Shown piece by piece: positions 1 through 8,667 of a stretch of 64,000 nt of DNA. Origin of the DNA: JAQAZP01 sp965531145 (lineage in GTDB: Bacteria; Acidobacteriota; JAQAZP01). Below the pieces are notes generated by a model. That model saw only the letters and a program-made list of their open reading frames with translations. It was not told where the DNA came from and made no database searches. Numbering within the stretch: the first letter of the stretch is position 1; the number at the start of each line of letters is the position of its first letter. The position numbers were made by a program, and so were the translations under genes. The DNA lies in contig CBESOE010000009.1 in NCBI GenBank assembly GCA_965531145.1, positions 1 through 64,000 of the forward strand. The letters are read 5' to 3'.

Positions 1-1403
1 GCGTCGAGATCGGTGGCCCAGACATTGCCGTCGGCCGTGTCGAAGCAGGGGCCGTAAGTGGGGGTGCCCCACTCCCAGGCGCCGGTGCCGTCAACGATGA
101 AGCCGCCGTCGTCGCCTTCAAAGTCCCAGACCACTTCGACATTGTCGTAGCCCTGGATCAGGCAGCAGTCGTCGCTGCAGGAGGAGTCGGTGCCCACAAC
201 GCCACAGACGTAGTAGCAGTGGTAGCCCTTGTCCACGGGATCGACAATGATACTGGTGGCCGAACCGCCAAGGGTGGCAACCGCCACGTCATCCTGGTAG
301 ACAACGACGTTGTCGTAGGTGTCGTTGTTGACCCAGGTCAGGCCGGCAGTGGTGCCGTCGGCAACACAGACCAGATCGGAGGGAGCCGCGATGCAGCTGA
401 CGTTCACGTCCAGCTGGAAGGCGCCGGAACCGCCGCCGGTGCGGCCGTCAACGATGATGTAGTAAGTCTGGGTCGAGGTGTCGCTGTAACAGAACGTCTC
501 GTCGAGGCCGCCGGCCAGCCAGCCGCTGGCGCCCGCCACGCAGGTGCCATTGACATCGGCGCAGTCGGTGACCATGTAGACGGCACCGTTCCAGCTCATC
601 ACGCTCTGGTTGAGGGTGACGCAGACCGTGCAGAATGCCGGCAGGGTGATGCTGTAGGCAACATCCGGGTCCCCGTGGGGCAGATTGCCCACGCAGGCCG
701 CGTTGCAGTCGTAGTCGTTGATCGCCAAGGTGGTGTCACCGGTGTAGCTGCTGGAACCGGGGGTGCCCGAAACCACGACGGCGCCGGCGCAGGTGTCGTT
801 GGCCGGCGGGGGATCGTCATAGACCACCAGGTAGGGCTGCTGGCCTGTGTGGCCATCGATCTCCAGGAAGAAGTCCGGAGCACCGTCGTCACGGCTGGCC
901 ATACCAAGGGTGAACCAGTCCTGGGCCAGGGCAGCGGTCATATCGGCGTTGGCCGTGCCGCCGAGCACCAGCATTTTCCAGCCCGGGGCATAGTCCTCGC
1001 CCTCGTTCTGTTGGTTGTAGTAGCCCGCAAGTTTCTCAGCCTGGGCATCGTCCCACAACGCCGCGGCGGTGGAGGGCAGGGGCACCGGGTTGAGGGACAC
1101 CGGAGTGACGCTGAAGTAGGGTCAGTTTGTTGCGTTGACGTAGAAGTTGAACTGGACCACGGTCACGGTGGTCCCGTCGGTGATCGAGCTCACGTCAAAC
1201 TTGAAATAACCGGTCTCCATCCGGATCGCGCCGGCAGCGAGACCACCATACACCAGCGCCTCACCGTCGGCCTTGGAGGCGTAGTTGGTGGTTCCGGTGG
1301 TGTTGGTCTCCAAGGTGGGGTAAACCGTCCAGTTCGCGGCCATGGCACCAGTGGCGCCAAGTCCAAGAACCAGCAAAACAGCGATAAGATGTCTGATCCT
1401 CAT
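1..1403 (-). pseudogene. Large secreted multidomain protein, interrupted by an in-frame TGA and cut by the window edge
   Basis: Starts at ATG 1403 after an AGGAGA ribosome site and opens with a signal peptide (MRIRHLIAVLLVLGLG, then AMA-A). The frame reads to residue 93 and meets TGA at 1122-1124. The same frame then continues without another stop to base 1. The continuation is clearly the same protein: an acidic, Cys-containing extracellular domain with PPC-like character (DTCAGAVVVSG), an Fn3-like stretch (APSDLVCVADG), and the start of a WDFEGDDGGF domain. The residue before the stop is Asn and the next is Pro-Tyr, so TGG to TGA (Trp to stop) is the simplest change. Either the gene is a recent nonsense pseudogene or the base is a sequence error. 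Function is unknown; the domains are typical of secreted adhesive or enzyme-associated proteins. Confidence 0.72.
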
Positions 1404-2042
1404 TGCTTCTCCTGTGGAGTAGTTGCGACCCGGCGTTTCTCTATGCGCCGGTAACGCATTACAGGGTTTGGGAACGTGCAACGAACAGACGAAACGATAT
1501 CTTTTGACAACAGCCGCCTACGTGTGTTCACCTCCTTTTTTCGTTCGTCATGCGACCGTCGACAAGAATTATGATAAAGGCCTCTCGGCCGAAGAACAGG
1601 GGTCTCCCGGCTCATGCTTCCCGCATTCAGAAGAATGAATAGAATTGTCTTGTGCCAAGGCACCGGTGTCCGGGCACGAGAGAAACAGCTTTCACTGCTA
1701 AACCACACACAAATTGGTAATTCGACACGACCGAAGCTGGCGAAATGGAGTGTTCCAGACGCGACTCCGGAAATCCTAAGTGGAGTGCTATAGAACATTA
1801 CGTGCAAAAATGCAAGAATTGTTAGTTTTCAAATCCTCCAATAGTTACCAAAAATGAAGGACCTACGGGCACCGGGGAACCGCGGTTGGCGACCTGCGTT
1901 TGATAAAGTGACGCAGCAGGCGGCCGTTGACAGCACTGCGGCCCCGTGCTATATTTATTTTTGAGCCTAACTCTAATCAGATCAATGAATTCAAAGCGAA
2001 TCACCATCCCCGCCGGTGGAGATCGCCATCCGGAGATGCGTC
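1404..2042. other. AT-richer intergenic region between divergent genes
   Basis: No convincing gene lies here. Base composition is clearly more AT-rich than in the neighbours. It holds the ribosome site of the left gene, a strong promoter for the right gene at 1927-1955, and an isolated AAAGGAGGTG-like purine run on the minus strand near 1530. A short minus-strand frame after that run ends in an ATGA overlap with the start at 1403, but it has no start codon at proper spacing, so it is not called. Confidence 0.5.
1927..1955 (+). promoter_or_regulatory. Sigma-70-type promoter for the TonB-family gene
   Basis: TTGACA at 1927-1932, a 17-nt spacer and TATATT at 1950-1955. Transcription would start near 1962, about 80 nt before the ATG at 2043. 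It is one of the best consensus matches in the window. Confidence 0.7.
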
Positions 2043-3353
2043 ATGGCCCAAGACCATCGATCAGACGACCAGGAGAGCCTGTTTCCCAGCGACAACACTG
2101 ATGAACAGGCTGAATCCGTTGATAGTGGCACCTCCAGGGATCACCATCCCGACCTCTCATTCGAAGAGGAGCGGCTGCGCAACGGTGATATCTCTTTCCG
2201 GCCGGTCTCGCTTCCCGGGTCGGACCCGGAACCGGCGGACAGCAGGGGCGGTACCGGCGGCACCGCGTTGATGATCATCGCCGCCATCGTGGTGGTTATT
2301 CTGCTCACCTCTGTCATTTACACCTTCTACTCCCCTTCTCACTCCGGATCCGAAGAGGCTGCAGTGGTGGAACCGGAGGAATTGCCCATCGTTCCCCTGG
2401 AACAGCCAGTGGATCAGGCTGAAGAATCGGAGGAGCCGGCGGCTATTTTCCGGGCCCACGCAGAGCTCCAGGAGAATTACCGCCGGTCCGAGGTCCGGAT
2501 TTCCGAGCTGGAGGCCGAACTGGACACCCTGCGCAAGGCGGGCCCGGCGGCAACCCCAACCACCGGTTCAGTGGTGGACCAGGATCGTCTGGGACGGCTG
2601 GAAGAGGAGAACCGCAGCCTGAAAGCCGACCTTGAGCGGCAGCGGCGGGACAGCGAAACGGCGGTCTCCAGGGCGGAAAAGCTGGTGCAGCGGGCCGAAG
2701 CCGGCGTGACCGAGGAGCGCAACCGCAGCCGTGCCGCCCGGCAGGAGGCGGAGTCCCTGGCCGGTGAAAAGGAGGTCCTGACCACCGAACTGGATGCCCA
2801 GAAAACCCGGGTGTCCCAACTGGAAGCCGAGCTGGCGCAGCGAGCCGCCACCACCACCACCAGGCAGGAGGGCGAATCCGAGGCGGTGCGGCAGTTGATG
2901 AGCCGTCACGCCGAAGAGCTGGATCGGGAACGCAAGGTGACCCGGGAGAAAGAGGCGGAAATTCTGCGTCTCAAGGGGGTGATCGCCCGGATCTCAGTGG
3001 AGGAGCCCGCCACCGGAACCCCGACCCGGACAGCTCAGCAGTCCGGGTCCACCGCCGCTTCCGCCACCGCCTCGGCAAACGGCACCCTCTCCCCCCCGCG
3101 GCTCCTCACCCGCACCGCGCCCGAGTATCCGATGAACGCTCGCCGGCTGCGGGTGGAAGGTACGGTTCTGCTCAACGTTCTGGTGGGTACCGACGGCAAG
3201 GTCCGGGAAGTGAAGGTGGTGGAAGCGGATGGAGGCAAGCTGCTCTCCCCCGCCGCCGTGGATGCCGTGCGGAAGTGGACGTTTTCACCGGCGACCCGCG
3301 GGGGCCAGCCGGTGGAGTGCTGGCACAAGGTGCCGATCAGATTTGCCCTCTGA
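2043..3353 (+). CDS. TonB C-terminal domain protein with long coiled coil
   Basis: A 436-residue inner-membrane protein. An acidic cytoplasmic N-terminus is followed by one membrane helix (about residues 75-97, ALMIIAAIVVVILLTSVIY), a heptad-rich periplasmic coiled coil (about 136-316, many Glu/Arg/Ala), a Thr/Ser/Ala linker, and a C-terminal TonB domain (APEYPMNARRLRVEGTVLL ... VRKWTFSPAT). TonB-type domains contact outer-membrane partners and pass on energy. No ExbB, ExbD or TonB-dependent receptor is adjacent, so a structural or signalling role is also possible. ATG 2043 is preferred over an upstream GTG at 2016 because GGAG precedes it at 7 nt. It converges on the HIT gene with only 9 nt between them. 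Confidence 0.85.
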   Translation: MAQDHRSDDQESLFPSDNTDEQAESVDSGTSRDHHPDLSFEEERLRNGDISFRPVSLPGSDPEPADSRGGTGGTALMIIAAIVVVILLTSVIYTFYSPSHSGSEEAAVVEPEELPIVPLEQPVDQAEESEEPAAIFRAHAELQENYRRSEVRISELEAELDTLRKAGPAATPTTGSVVDQDRLGRLEEENRSLKADLERQRRDSETAVSRAEKLVQRAEAGVTEERNRSRAARQEAESLAGEKEVLTTELDAQKTRVSQLEAELAQRAATTTTRQEGESEAVRQLMSRHAEELDRERKVTREKEAEILRLKGVIARISVEEPATGTPTRTAQQSGSTAASATASANGTLSPPRLLTRTAPEYPMNARRLRVEGTVLLNVLVGTDGKVREVKVVEADGGKLLSPAAVDAVRKWTFSPATRGGQPVECWHKVPIRFAL

Positions 3354-3362
3354 TGACGGCGG

Positions 3363-3866
3363 TCAGGACTGCTCATCAGCCAGGCTGGCCGCCACCCGGC
3401 TGAAGGTCCCCTCCAAGGTCTCGGGCAACACCTTTGTTTCGCCGATGACGGCCATGGCACTGGTGTCCCCGGTCCACCGCGGCACCAGGTGCATGTGCAC
3501 GTGGCCCACCACCCCGGCCCCGGCACAGGCCCCGATATTCAGCCCGATGTTCATCCCCTCGGGACGGTATGCACTGAACAGCGCCTTTTCGGCGCGGGCC
3601 GTGGCTTCCATCAGTCCGGTCCGCTCTTCCGGGGTCAGATCCTCCAGGCGGGCCACGTGCCGCTCAGGCGCCGCCATCAGGTGGCCGGAATTGTACGGGT
3701 AGCGGTTGAGCATGATCAGCATGCCGCCGCCGCGCCAGAGCACCAGGTTGTCCCTGTCCTTTTCCGCTTCCTGCCAGACCCGGCAGAAAAGACAGCCCTG
3801 CTCCTTTTCCCCCTCGATATAGTTGAGGCGCCACGGCGTGTACATCTGGTCGAAACCCATCTTCAT
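3363..3866 (-). CDS. HIT-family nucleotide hydrolase/phosphorylase
   Basis: A 167-residue protein of the histidine triad family. The triad GHVHMHLVPR is at residues 121-130, with His122, His124 and His126; the last is the usual nucleophile. The N-terminal MYTPWRLNYI and the CLFC pair (Cys25, Cys28) match the branch related to Ap4A phosphorylase and bacterial HIT hydrolases that act on dinucleoside polyphosphates or nucleoside phosphoramidates. The start overlaps the upstream DAHP synthase stop by ATGA, so the two are translationally coupled. The exact substrate cannot be told from sequence. Confidence 0.88.
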   Translation of the reverse strand: MKMGFDQMYTPWRLNYIEGEKEQGCLFCRVWQEAEKDRDNLVLWRGGGMLIMLNRYPYNSGHLMAAPERHVARLEDLTPEERTGLMEATARAEKALFSAYRPEGMNIGLNIGACAGAGVVGHVHMHLVPRWTGDTSAMAVIGETKVLPETLEGTFSRVAASLADEQS

Positions 3867-5002
3867 GCCCCCTTCCCGGCCGCCGGCCCTTTCTCCCGGA
3901 GGAACAGCTCCAGCTCGGACACCAGCTTGCCGAACTGCGGCAGGTCAAGTTGCTGACCGCTGTCGGAGAGGGCCACCTGCGGCCGGTGGTGCACTTCCAC
4001 CATCAGCCCGTCGGCACCGGCGGCCAGCGCCGCCCGGGAGATCGGCCCCACGATGTCCTTGCGGCCGGTGGAGTGGCTGACATCCACCAGCACCGGCAGG
4101 TGGCTCTCCGTTTTGAGGATGGGGACCGCCGAGATGTCGAGGGTATTGCGGGTCCACCGCTCGAAGGTCCGGATCCCGCGCTCGCAGAGGATGATCCGCT
4201 CGTTGCCCCGGTGGAGGACGTACTCGGCGGCCTGCAGGAACTCTTCCAGGGTGGCCATGAACCCCCGCTTGATCAGCAGCGGCTTGCTGCAGCGGCCCAG
4301 TTCCTTGAGCAGTTCGTAGTTGAACATGTTGCGGGTGCCCACCTGCAGAATGTCCGCGTGGTCGGCCACCAGCCCCACGTCCCGCGGGTCGAGGACCTCG
4401 GTCACGGTGAGCAGCCCGTGCTTCGCCGCCACCAGTTGCAGAATTTCCAGGCCGCGCTCCTTGAGCCCCTGAAAGCTGTAGGGCGAGGTCCGCGGTTTGA
4501 AAGCGCCGCCGCGGAGCACCCGCACCCCAAGCTTCTTCAGCCGGCGCGCCACCTTGTCCAGTTGTTCAAAGCTCTCCACGGCGCAGGGGCCGGCCATGAT
4601 CACCGGGGGATTGCCGCCGCCGATGGCCAGGTCGTCCACCCGCACCACCGTGTCCCGCTTGCGGTAACTGCGGCTGGTCTTGGCCACCACCCGGGCCAGT
4701 TCGTCGATCTGCCGGGCCGAAGCCTTGAAGATCTCCTTGAACAGCGCGGTGATCACCGAATCGGGAAAGGGGCCGCGGTTCTTCTTCAGCAGCAGTTCCA
4801 TCATCTGCGACTCGCGCAGCGGATCGTAAGTGACCAGGCCCTGCTCCTTCTTGATCTCGCCGATTCGCTGTACGGCGTCTGCCCGACGGTTGAGCAGGTC
4901 GAGCAGTTCAAGGTTCAGGCCGTTGACTTCCCGGCGCAGGGGCTCGAGGCTGGCCGGCGGCCGGGCCGCCCCGGTCTTTTTCTTTCGCTTCTCCGCTGAC
5001 AT
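3863..5002 (-). CDS. Bifunctional chorismate mutase / DAHP synthase
   Basis: A 379-residue fusion. Residues about 18-105 form an AroQ-type chorismate mutase (LRREVNGLNLELLDLLNRR, then AVQRIGEIKKEQG). Residues about 120-365 form a type I-beta 3-deoxy-D-arabino-heptulosonate-7-phosphate synthase, with IMAGPCAVES, GGAFKPRTSPYSFQG, LQVGTRNM, KRGFMATLEEF, and the metal-binding CERG, DVSHS and MVEVHH segments. DAHP synthase catalyses the first step of the shikimate pathway; in such fusions the mutase domain often also acts as the prephenate/chorismate feedback sensor. Ribosome site AAGGGGAG. It lies between the amidohydrolase (35 nt upstream) and the HIT gene (4-nt overlap), a likely operon. Confidence 0.95.
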   Translation of the reverse strand: MSAEKRKKKTGAARPPASLEPLRREVNGLNLELLDLLNRRADAVQRIGEIKKEQGLVTYDPLRESQMMELLLKKNRGPFPDSVITALFKEIFKASARQIDELARVVAKTSRSYRKRDTVVRVDDLAIGGGNPPVIMAGPCAVESFEQLDKVARRLKKLGVRVLRGGAFKPRTSPYSFQGLKERGLEILQLVAAKHGLLTVTEVLDPRDVGLVADHADILQVGTRNMFNYELLKELGRCSKPLLIKRGFMATLEEFLQAAEYVLHRGNERIILCERGIRTFERWTRNTLDISAVPILKTESHLPVLVDVSHSTGRKDIVGPISRAALAAGADGLMVEVHHRPQVALSDSGQQLDLPQFGKLVSELELFLREKGPAAGKGA

Positions 5003-5037
5003 TCACTCCCCTTTCCTGGATGTCGATTCCGATACAG

Positions 5038-6333
5038 CTAAACCGCACTGACGCCGCCGCCCGGCTCCGGGTTGAGCATAAAGGGCAGTTCCTTGCGGAA
5101 CCCCAGCCGCGCCCGGATGCGGTCCAGCAGCCCGGGCGGGTCGCCGGCCACCAGACGCTCCACGTGCCCGCCGCCGTCGATGGCCAATCGCACCCGGCTG
5201 AACGGTCCGCCCGCCGCCTGGAACAGCGGCAGATGCTCGGTTCGTCCCAGCAACGGACGGCCGCCGCGGAGCAGCAGGAGGATATCCCCGGCACGGGCCT
5301 CCACCAGTGCGGCATAGGGGTCTTTGCCCTGCCCCTCCGGCGTCAGACAGAGGATATCCGCCTGGCAGCCCGGGTCCAGGCGGCCCGCCAGCCCCTCCAA
5401 CCGCAGAGCCCGGGCCGCGTTGACCGTCACCATGCGGAAGAGATCCCTGGCCGGCAGTTCCTCCCCGTAACGCTCATTGTAACAGGTGCGGGCCACCCGC
5501 ATCTCCTCCAGCAGACCCGGGGTCCCGGTGAACAGGGAATCGGTGCCCAGGCAGATGTTGACCCCGGCCCACAGCAACTGCCGGATATCGGTGGTTTTGC
5601 CGAACATGAACATGTTGGAACCGGGGCACCAGGCGAGACTGGCTTCCCGCCGGGCGGCCAGCGCCGCATCGGGTGCGGTGAAGGCCACGCCGTGGACCAG
5701 CAGGGTTTGCGGCCCCAGGGCACCGATGGCGTCCAGCGCCTGAAGTTCCCCCCGGGTTTCCAGGTCGTGCCCCTCCCCCACATGGACCATGAAGGGCTGG
5801 TCCAAATCGCTGGCCCGGGCATACTCCACCGCGGGGCCGTCCCCCCAGCGCAGCCTGAACGAGGCCACCGAGTGGGCCAGGCAGTAAGGCCCCACCACCC
5901 CAACCAGCATGTCGCCGATGTGCGGGGCTGATATTTTCCGCGGAATATGATCGGCCACGGTGGTGACCCCGGAGAGGATCGACTTCAACCCGCCCAGTTG
6001 ATACACGGTGCCGGCATCGATCATGTTCCGTTGCCGGAAAACCGCGGAGCGCTTGAGGTCGTTGTCCCAGTACAGCCAGTTGAGGTAGGGGCCGAACCCC
6101 ACCCGTGGCTGGAAGGTGCCGATGAGGTGGTCGTGGGCATTGATCAAACCGGGGTAAATCAGCGTCACGGGGGGCAGGGAGACGGTGAAGACCTGGCCCC
6201 CGGGGCCTGCCGGGCCGTCCAGCCCCTCGATTAGACCAGACGCGCCGGCACGTATCCGGCCGTTGGGCTCCGTCCCCTCCGCCGTGACACGCAGGCCGTT
6301 GATCAGTTCCAGGATCACGTCAGATATCCCCAT
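5038..6333 (-). CDS. Metal-dependent amidohydrolase, chlorohydrolase/deaminase type
   Basis: A 431-residue amidohydrolase-superfamily protein. The metal ligands are visible in order: the HxH strand-1 motif NAHDHLIG, HVGEGHD, LVHGVAFT, and the catalytic Asp in LGTDSLFTGTPG. A beta-sandwich composite domain precedes and follows the barrel. Relatives hydrolyse amino or chloro groups on purines, pyrimidines, triazines or related compounds, or ring amides; the substrate is not predictable here. Start ATG 6333 is chosen because a promoter (6361-6390) lies just upstream; a TTG at 6390 would fall inside it. First gene of the minus-strand operon with the aromatic synthase and the HIT protein. Confidence 0.85.
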   Translation of the reverse strand: MGISDVILELINGLRVTAEGTEPNGRIRAGASGLIEGLDGPAGPGGQVFTVSLPPVTLIYPGLINAHDHLIGTFQPRVGFGPYLNWLYWDNDLKRSAVFRQRNMIDAGTVYQLGGLKSILSGVTTVADHIPRKISAPHIGDMLVGVVGPYCLAHSVASFRLRWGDGPAVEYARASDLDQPFMVHVGEGHDLETRGELQALDAIGALGPQTLLVHGVAFTAPDAALAARREASLAWCPGSNMFMFGKTTDIRQLLWAGVNICLGTDSLFTGTPGLLEEMRVARTCYNERYGEELPARDLFRMVTVNAARALRLEGLAGRLDPGCQADILCLTPEGQGKDPYAALVEARAGDILLLLRGGRPLLGRTEHLPLFQAAGGPFSRVRLAIDGGGHVERLVAGDPPGLLDRIRARLGFRKELPFMLNPEPGGGVSAV

Positions 6334-6360
6334 TGAAAATGCCGCCGCCAGACCTGGAAA

Positions 6361-6390
6361 ATTATATTGGCGCACTCCACACCGCGTCAA
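6361..6390 (-). promoter_or_regulatory. Promoter of the amidohydrolase/aro operon
   Basis: On the minus strand TTGACG (6385-6390), an 18-nt spacer and TATAAT (6361-6366). The expected start of transcription is near 6354, giving a leader of about 20 nt. Confidence 0.7.
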
Positions 6391-6419
6391 TTGACCGGAT
6401 GAGGAATCTATCGGCTAAT
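6391..6419 (+). promoter_or_regulatory. Probable promoter of the PilZ gene, back-to-back with the aro promoter
   Basis: TTGACC (6391-6396), a 17-nt spacer and GCTAAT (6414-6419), a weaker -10. Its -35 abuts the opposite promoter's -35, making the perfect palindrome GTCAATTGAC at 6386-6395. Confidence 0.45.
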
Positions 6420-6544
6420 GAAAACCATTCGATCAGGCGATAAGAGAGATGTTGTCGTACTACCAGTCCGCCGCGACGGATTCACCGCTGGCGGGCCCGT
6501 GGGTCAACGGCGGAGTATCCGCCTTGTCTTTTGTAAGGGGCAGC

Positions 6545-6937
6545 ATGAACGACGCATCAACAGCCGTAATCGACACCGGCCACAAGGACATCAAGGCCAG
6601 TGTCCGTAAGAGCCGCCGGAACAAGGCGCGGACGGAGCTCAATGTGAAGGTCGAATACCGTACCCTCGATGCCGTGTTGTGGAATTTCTCCACCAACATC
6701 AACGAGGGCGGGATCTTCATCAGGTCCAACCGTCCCCAACCGCCGGGAACCGCGGTCCACCTCCGTTTTTTCCTCCCTGACGTGCTCAAGGCGATCCAGG
6801 TGGAAGGCGAGGTGATGTGGTGCAACACCGACCCTCGCGACGGGGATTGCGGTATGGGCATCGAGTTCCACGAACTGCACGGCGGCGACAAACGGATGAT
6901 CAACCAGTTGATCACCAGTTTACGCCAGGACAGCTGA
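6545..6937 (+). CDS. PilZ domain protein (cyclic-di-GMP receptor)
   Basis: A 130-residue single-domain PilZ protein. The c-di-GMP signature is present: a basic RKSRRNKAR segment near residues 21-29 followed by NFSTNINEGGIFI, then the beta-barrel ending VMWCN and GMGIEF. It resembles the short PilZ paralogues common in Myxococcus and other motile or secreting bacteria, which act as adaptors rather than enzymes. ATG 6545 is preferred over ATG 6449 because it has GGGG upstream and begins closer to the domain. The partner is unknown. It converges on the MetRS-like gene with 15 nt between. Confidence 0.85.
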   Translation: MNDASTAVIDTGHKDIKASVRKSRRNKARTELNVKVEYRTLDAVLWNFSTNINEGGIFIRSNRPQPPGTAVHLRFFLPDVLKAIQVEGEVMWCNTDPRDGDCGMGIEFHELHGGDKRMINQLITSLRQDS

Positions 6938-6952
6938 GCCACAGTCGAACGC

Positions 6953-8548
6953 TCAATCCCTCTCCCCCGGGAAGAGTCGCTCCATGCCGCGGCACTCCAG
7001 CCGCCGGGCGAGGCCTTCCCCCGAACCGGTTCTCCGACCGGTGAACGGCCGGCCCAGATCATTCCAGGTCCATGGTCTGCCTGCACCCAGCAGGGCCTCC
7101 ACCTCGTTTCCCAGATGCGGCAGCACCGGCGAGAGCAGGATGGCGACATCACGGCAGACGGCCAGGCCGGGACAGGGTGTGTCCCGGGCCACCCGGACCA
7201 GCTCCTGCACCTCGGCCATGGCCCGCTGGAAATCGATGGCCGCATAGGCCTCGCCGATGCCGGCATAGCGCCGGAGCAGGGTCTCGGGAACCGCTCCTGC
7301 AACGGTGGATGTGCCGGAGTCCCCGCCGGGATCGAGAGCACGACGGATGAATCCCGTGATCAGTCCCCCCAGTTCATCGCTGACCCGTTCCGCCAGACGG
7401 CCGGGACTGATGTCGATCTCCTCCAGCCCGGGACCCAACCGGCTGGCCACCGCATAGCGCAGGCACTCGGGGTCAACGCTGTTGGCCAGGTCACGGGCGA
7501 TGATCGGCGGACCGTGGCGCCCGGCCACCCGCCGGCCGTCCACGCTGAGAAAGCCCTGGGCCACGATGCGGCCGGGCAGGCTGAAATCGGCCCCCATCAG
7601 CATCGCCGGCCAGAACAGGGTGTGGAAGGCGATGATGTCGCGGCGGACGAACTGGACGATCTCGCTCTTCCCGTCGTGCCAGTACGGTTCGCGGCCCGCC
7701 CCGGAGCGGGGGCCGCAACCGGCCGCCCCGGAGAGGTAGCCCAGCGGGGCATCGAGCCAGACGCAGAAGAACTTCTTCAGTTCGCCGGGCACCGGGAAGC
7801 CGAAGTAGGGGCCGTCCCGGCTGATGCACCAGTCATCCAGCCCCTCCCGCAGTCGGGAGTCAACCCAATGTTCCACCTCCGGCTGCAGCCCGCCGCCGGA
7901 GTGGACCCAGGAGGCCAGCCGGCCGGAGAACTCGCTGAGCCGGAAAAAGTAGTGGCGGGAGAGCCGCTGCTCCGGTTCCCCCCCGCAGGTGGGACAGCGG
8001 GATCCCCGCGCGTCGCCCGGGTGGCCGTCCCCGCTGCAGAGCGTGCAGAGGTTGCCGTTGCGCACGGCCGTTCCGCACCCGGGGCAGCGTCCGCGGTCGA
8101 AGCGGTCGGCGAGGAAGCGGCGGCAACGCCCGCAGTAATCCAGGAGTATCTCTTTCTCGTAGACATACCCCTTTTCCTTCAGCCGGTTGAAAACCAGCGC
8201 ACTGAGTTCCCGGTTGTCCTCCCCGTGGGTCGAGTTGAACGAGCTGAACTCGATGTGCAGGGCATCGAAATCCCGCAGGTGCTCCTCGTGGAACCGGTCG
8301 GCCAGCTGCTCCGGTTCCACCCCGGCGGCCGCGGCATTGATCTGCACCTCGGTGCCGTGACTGTCCGCTCCGCCGATGAAGATGGCCTCACGCCCCACCA
8401 GCCGCAGGAAGCGCGTGTAGATGTCGGCCTGCAGGGCGTCCACCAGCTGGCCCAGGCGCAGCGAGCTGCTGGCATAGGGGAAGGAACTGGTGATCAGAGC
8501 CCTCCGCGACATCTGGTCAGAACTGAACGGCCGGGGCACGGTGCTCAT
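6953..8548 (-). CDS. Methionyl-tRNA synthetase paralogue lacking the HIGH and KMSKS motifs
   Basis: A 531-residue protein that aligns along its whole length with class I methionyl-tRNA synthetase: SSFPYA start, GGADSHGT, the STHGEDNREL helix, a double zinc knuckle (CGRC/CPGC and CTLC/CPTC), DWCISRDGPYFGFPVPG, VWLDAPLGY, and IVAQGFLSVDG. However, the ATP-binding HIGH motif is RLGQ (residues 31-34), with both His replaced, and the KMSKS loop is RVAGR (near 335-341). The Trp of the anticodon-binding helix is also not evident. These residues are needed for methionine activation, so a canonical MetRS function is unlikely. A true metG should lie elsewhere. Possible roles are tRNA or amino-acid binding, or a regulatory paralogue. 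Nothing suggests decay of the frame. Confidence 0.8.
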   Translation of the reverse strand: MSTVPRPFSSDQMSRRALITSSFPYASSSLRLGQLVDALQADIYTRFLRLVGREAIFIGGADSHGTEVQINAAAAGVEPEQLADRFHEEHLRDFDALHIEFSSFNSTHGEDNRELSALVFNRLKEKGYVYEKEILLDYCGRCRRFLADRFDRGRCPGCGTAVRNGNLCTLCSGDGHPGDARGSRCPTCGGEPEQRLSRHYFFRLSEFSGRLASWVHSGGGLQPEVEHWVDSRLREGLDDWCISRDGPYFGFPVPGELKKFFCVWLDAPLGYLSGAAGCGPRSGAGREPYWHDGKSEIVQFVRRDIIAFHTLFWPAMLMGADFSLPGRIVAQGFLSVDGRRVAGRHGPPIIARDLANSVDPECLRYAVASRLGPGLEEIDISPGRLAERVSDELGGLITGFIRRALDPGGDSGTSTVAGAVPETLLRRYAGIGEAYAAIDFQRAMAEVQELVRVARDTPCPGLAVCRDVAILLSPVLPHLGNEVEALLGAGRPWTWNDLGRPFTGRRTGSGEGLARRLECRGMERLFPGERD

Positions 8549-8667
8549 GACGGGCGGATCTCCGAATCGGGTTACGGGTTTTCTCCACGGGCGTCGTATG
8601 GTATTACAACAGCTTGCCGCAGGACAACCGGCCGGCTGCCGGCCATTCGCCGCGGGAACGAGGCCCC

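Noticed and set aside
1122..1124. Selenocysteine at the TGA of the left-edge secreted protein
   Set aside because: No hairpin with a GGU-type loop at the right distance; exported protein; neighbours favour Trp. Treated as a nonsense change or error.
1400..1530. Leader peptide with a strong ribosome site overlapping the start at 1403
   Set aside because: The AAAGGAGG run is not followed by a start codon at usable spacing.
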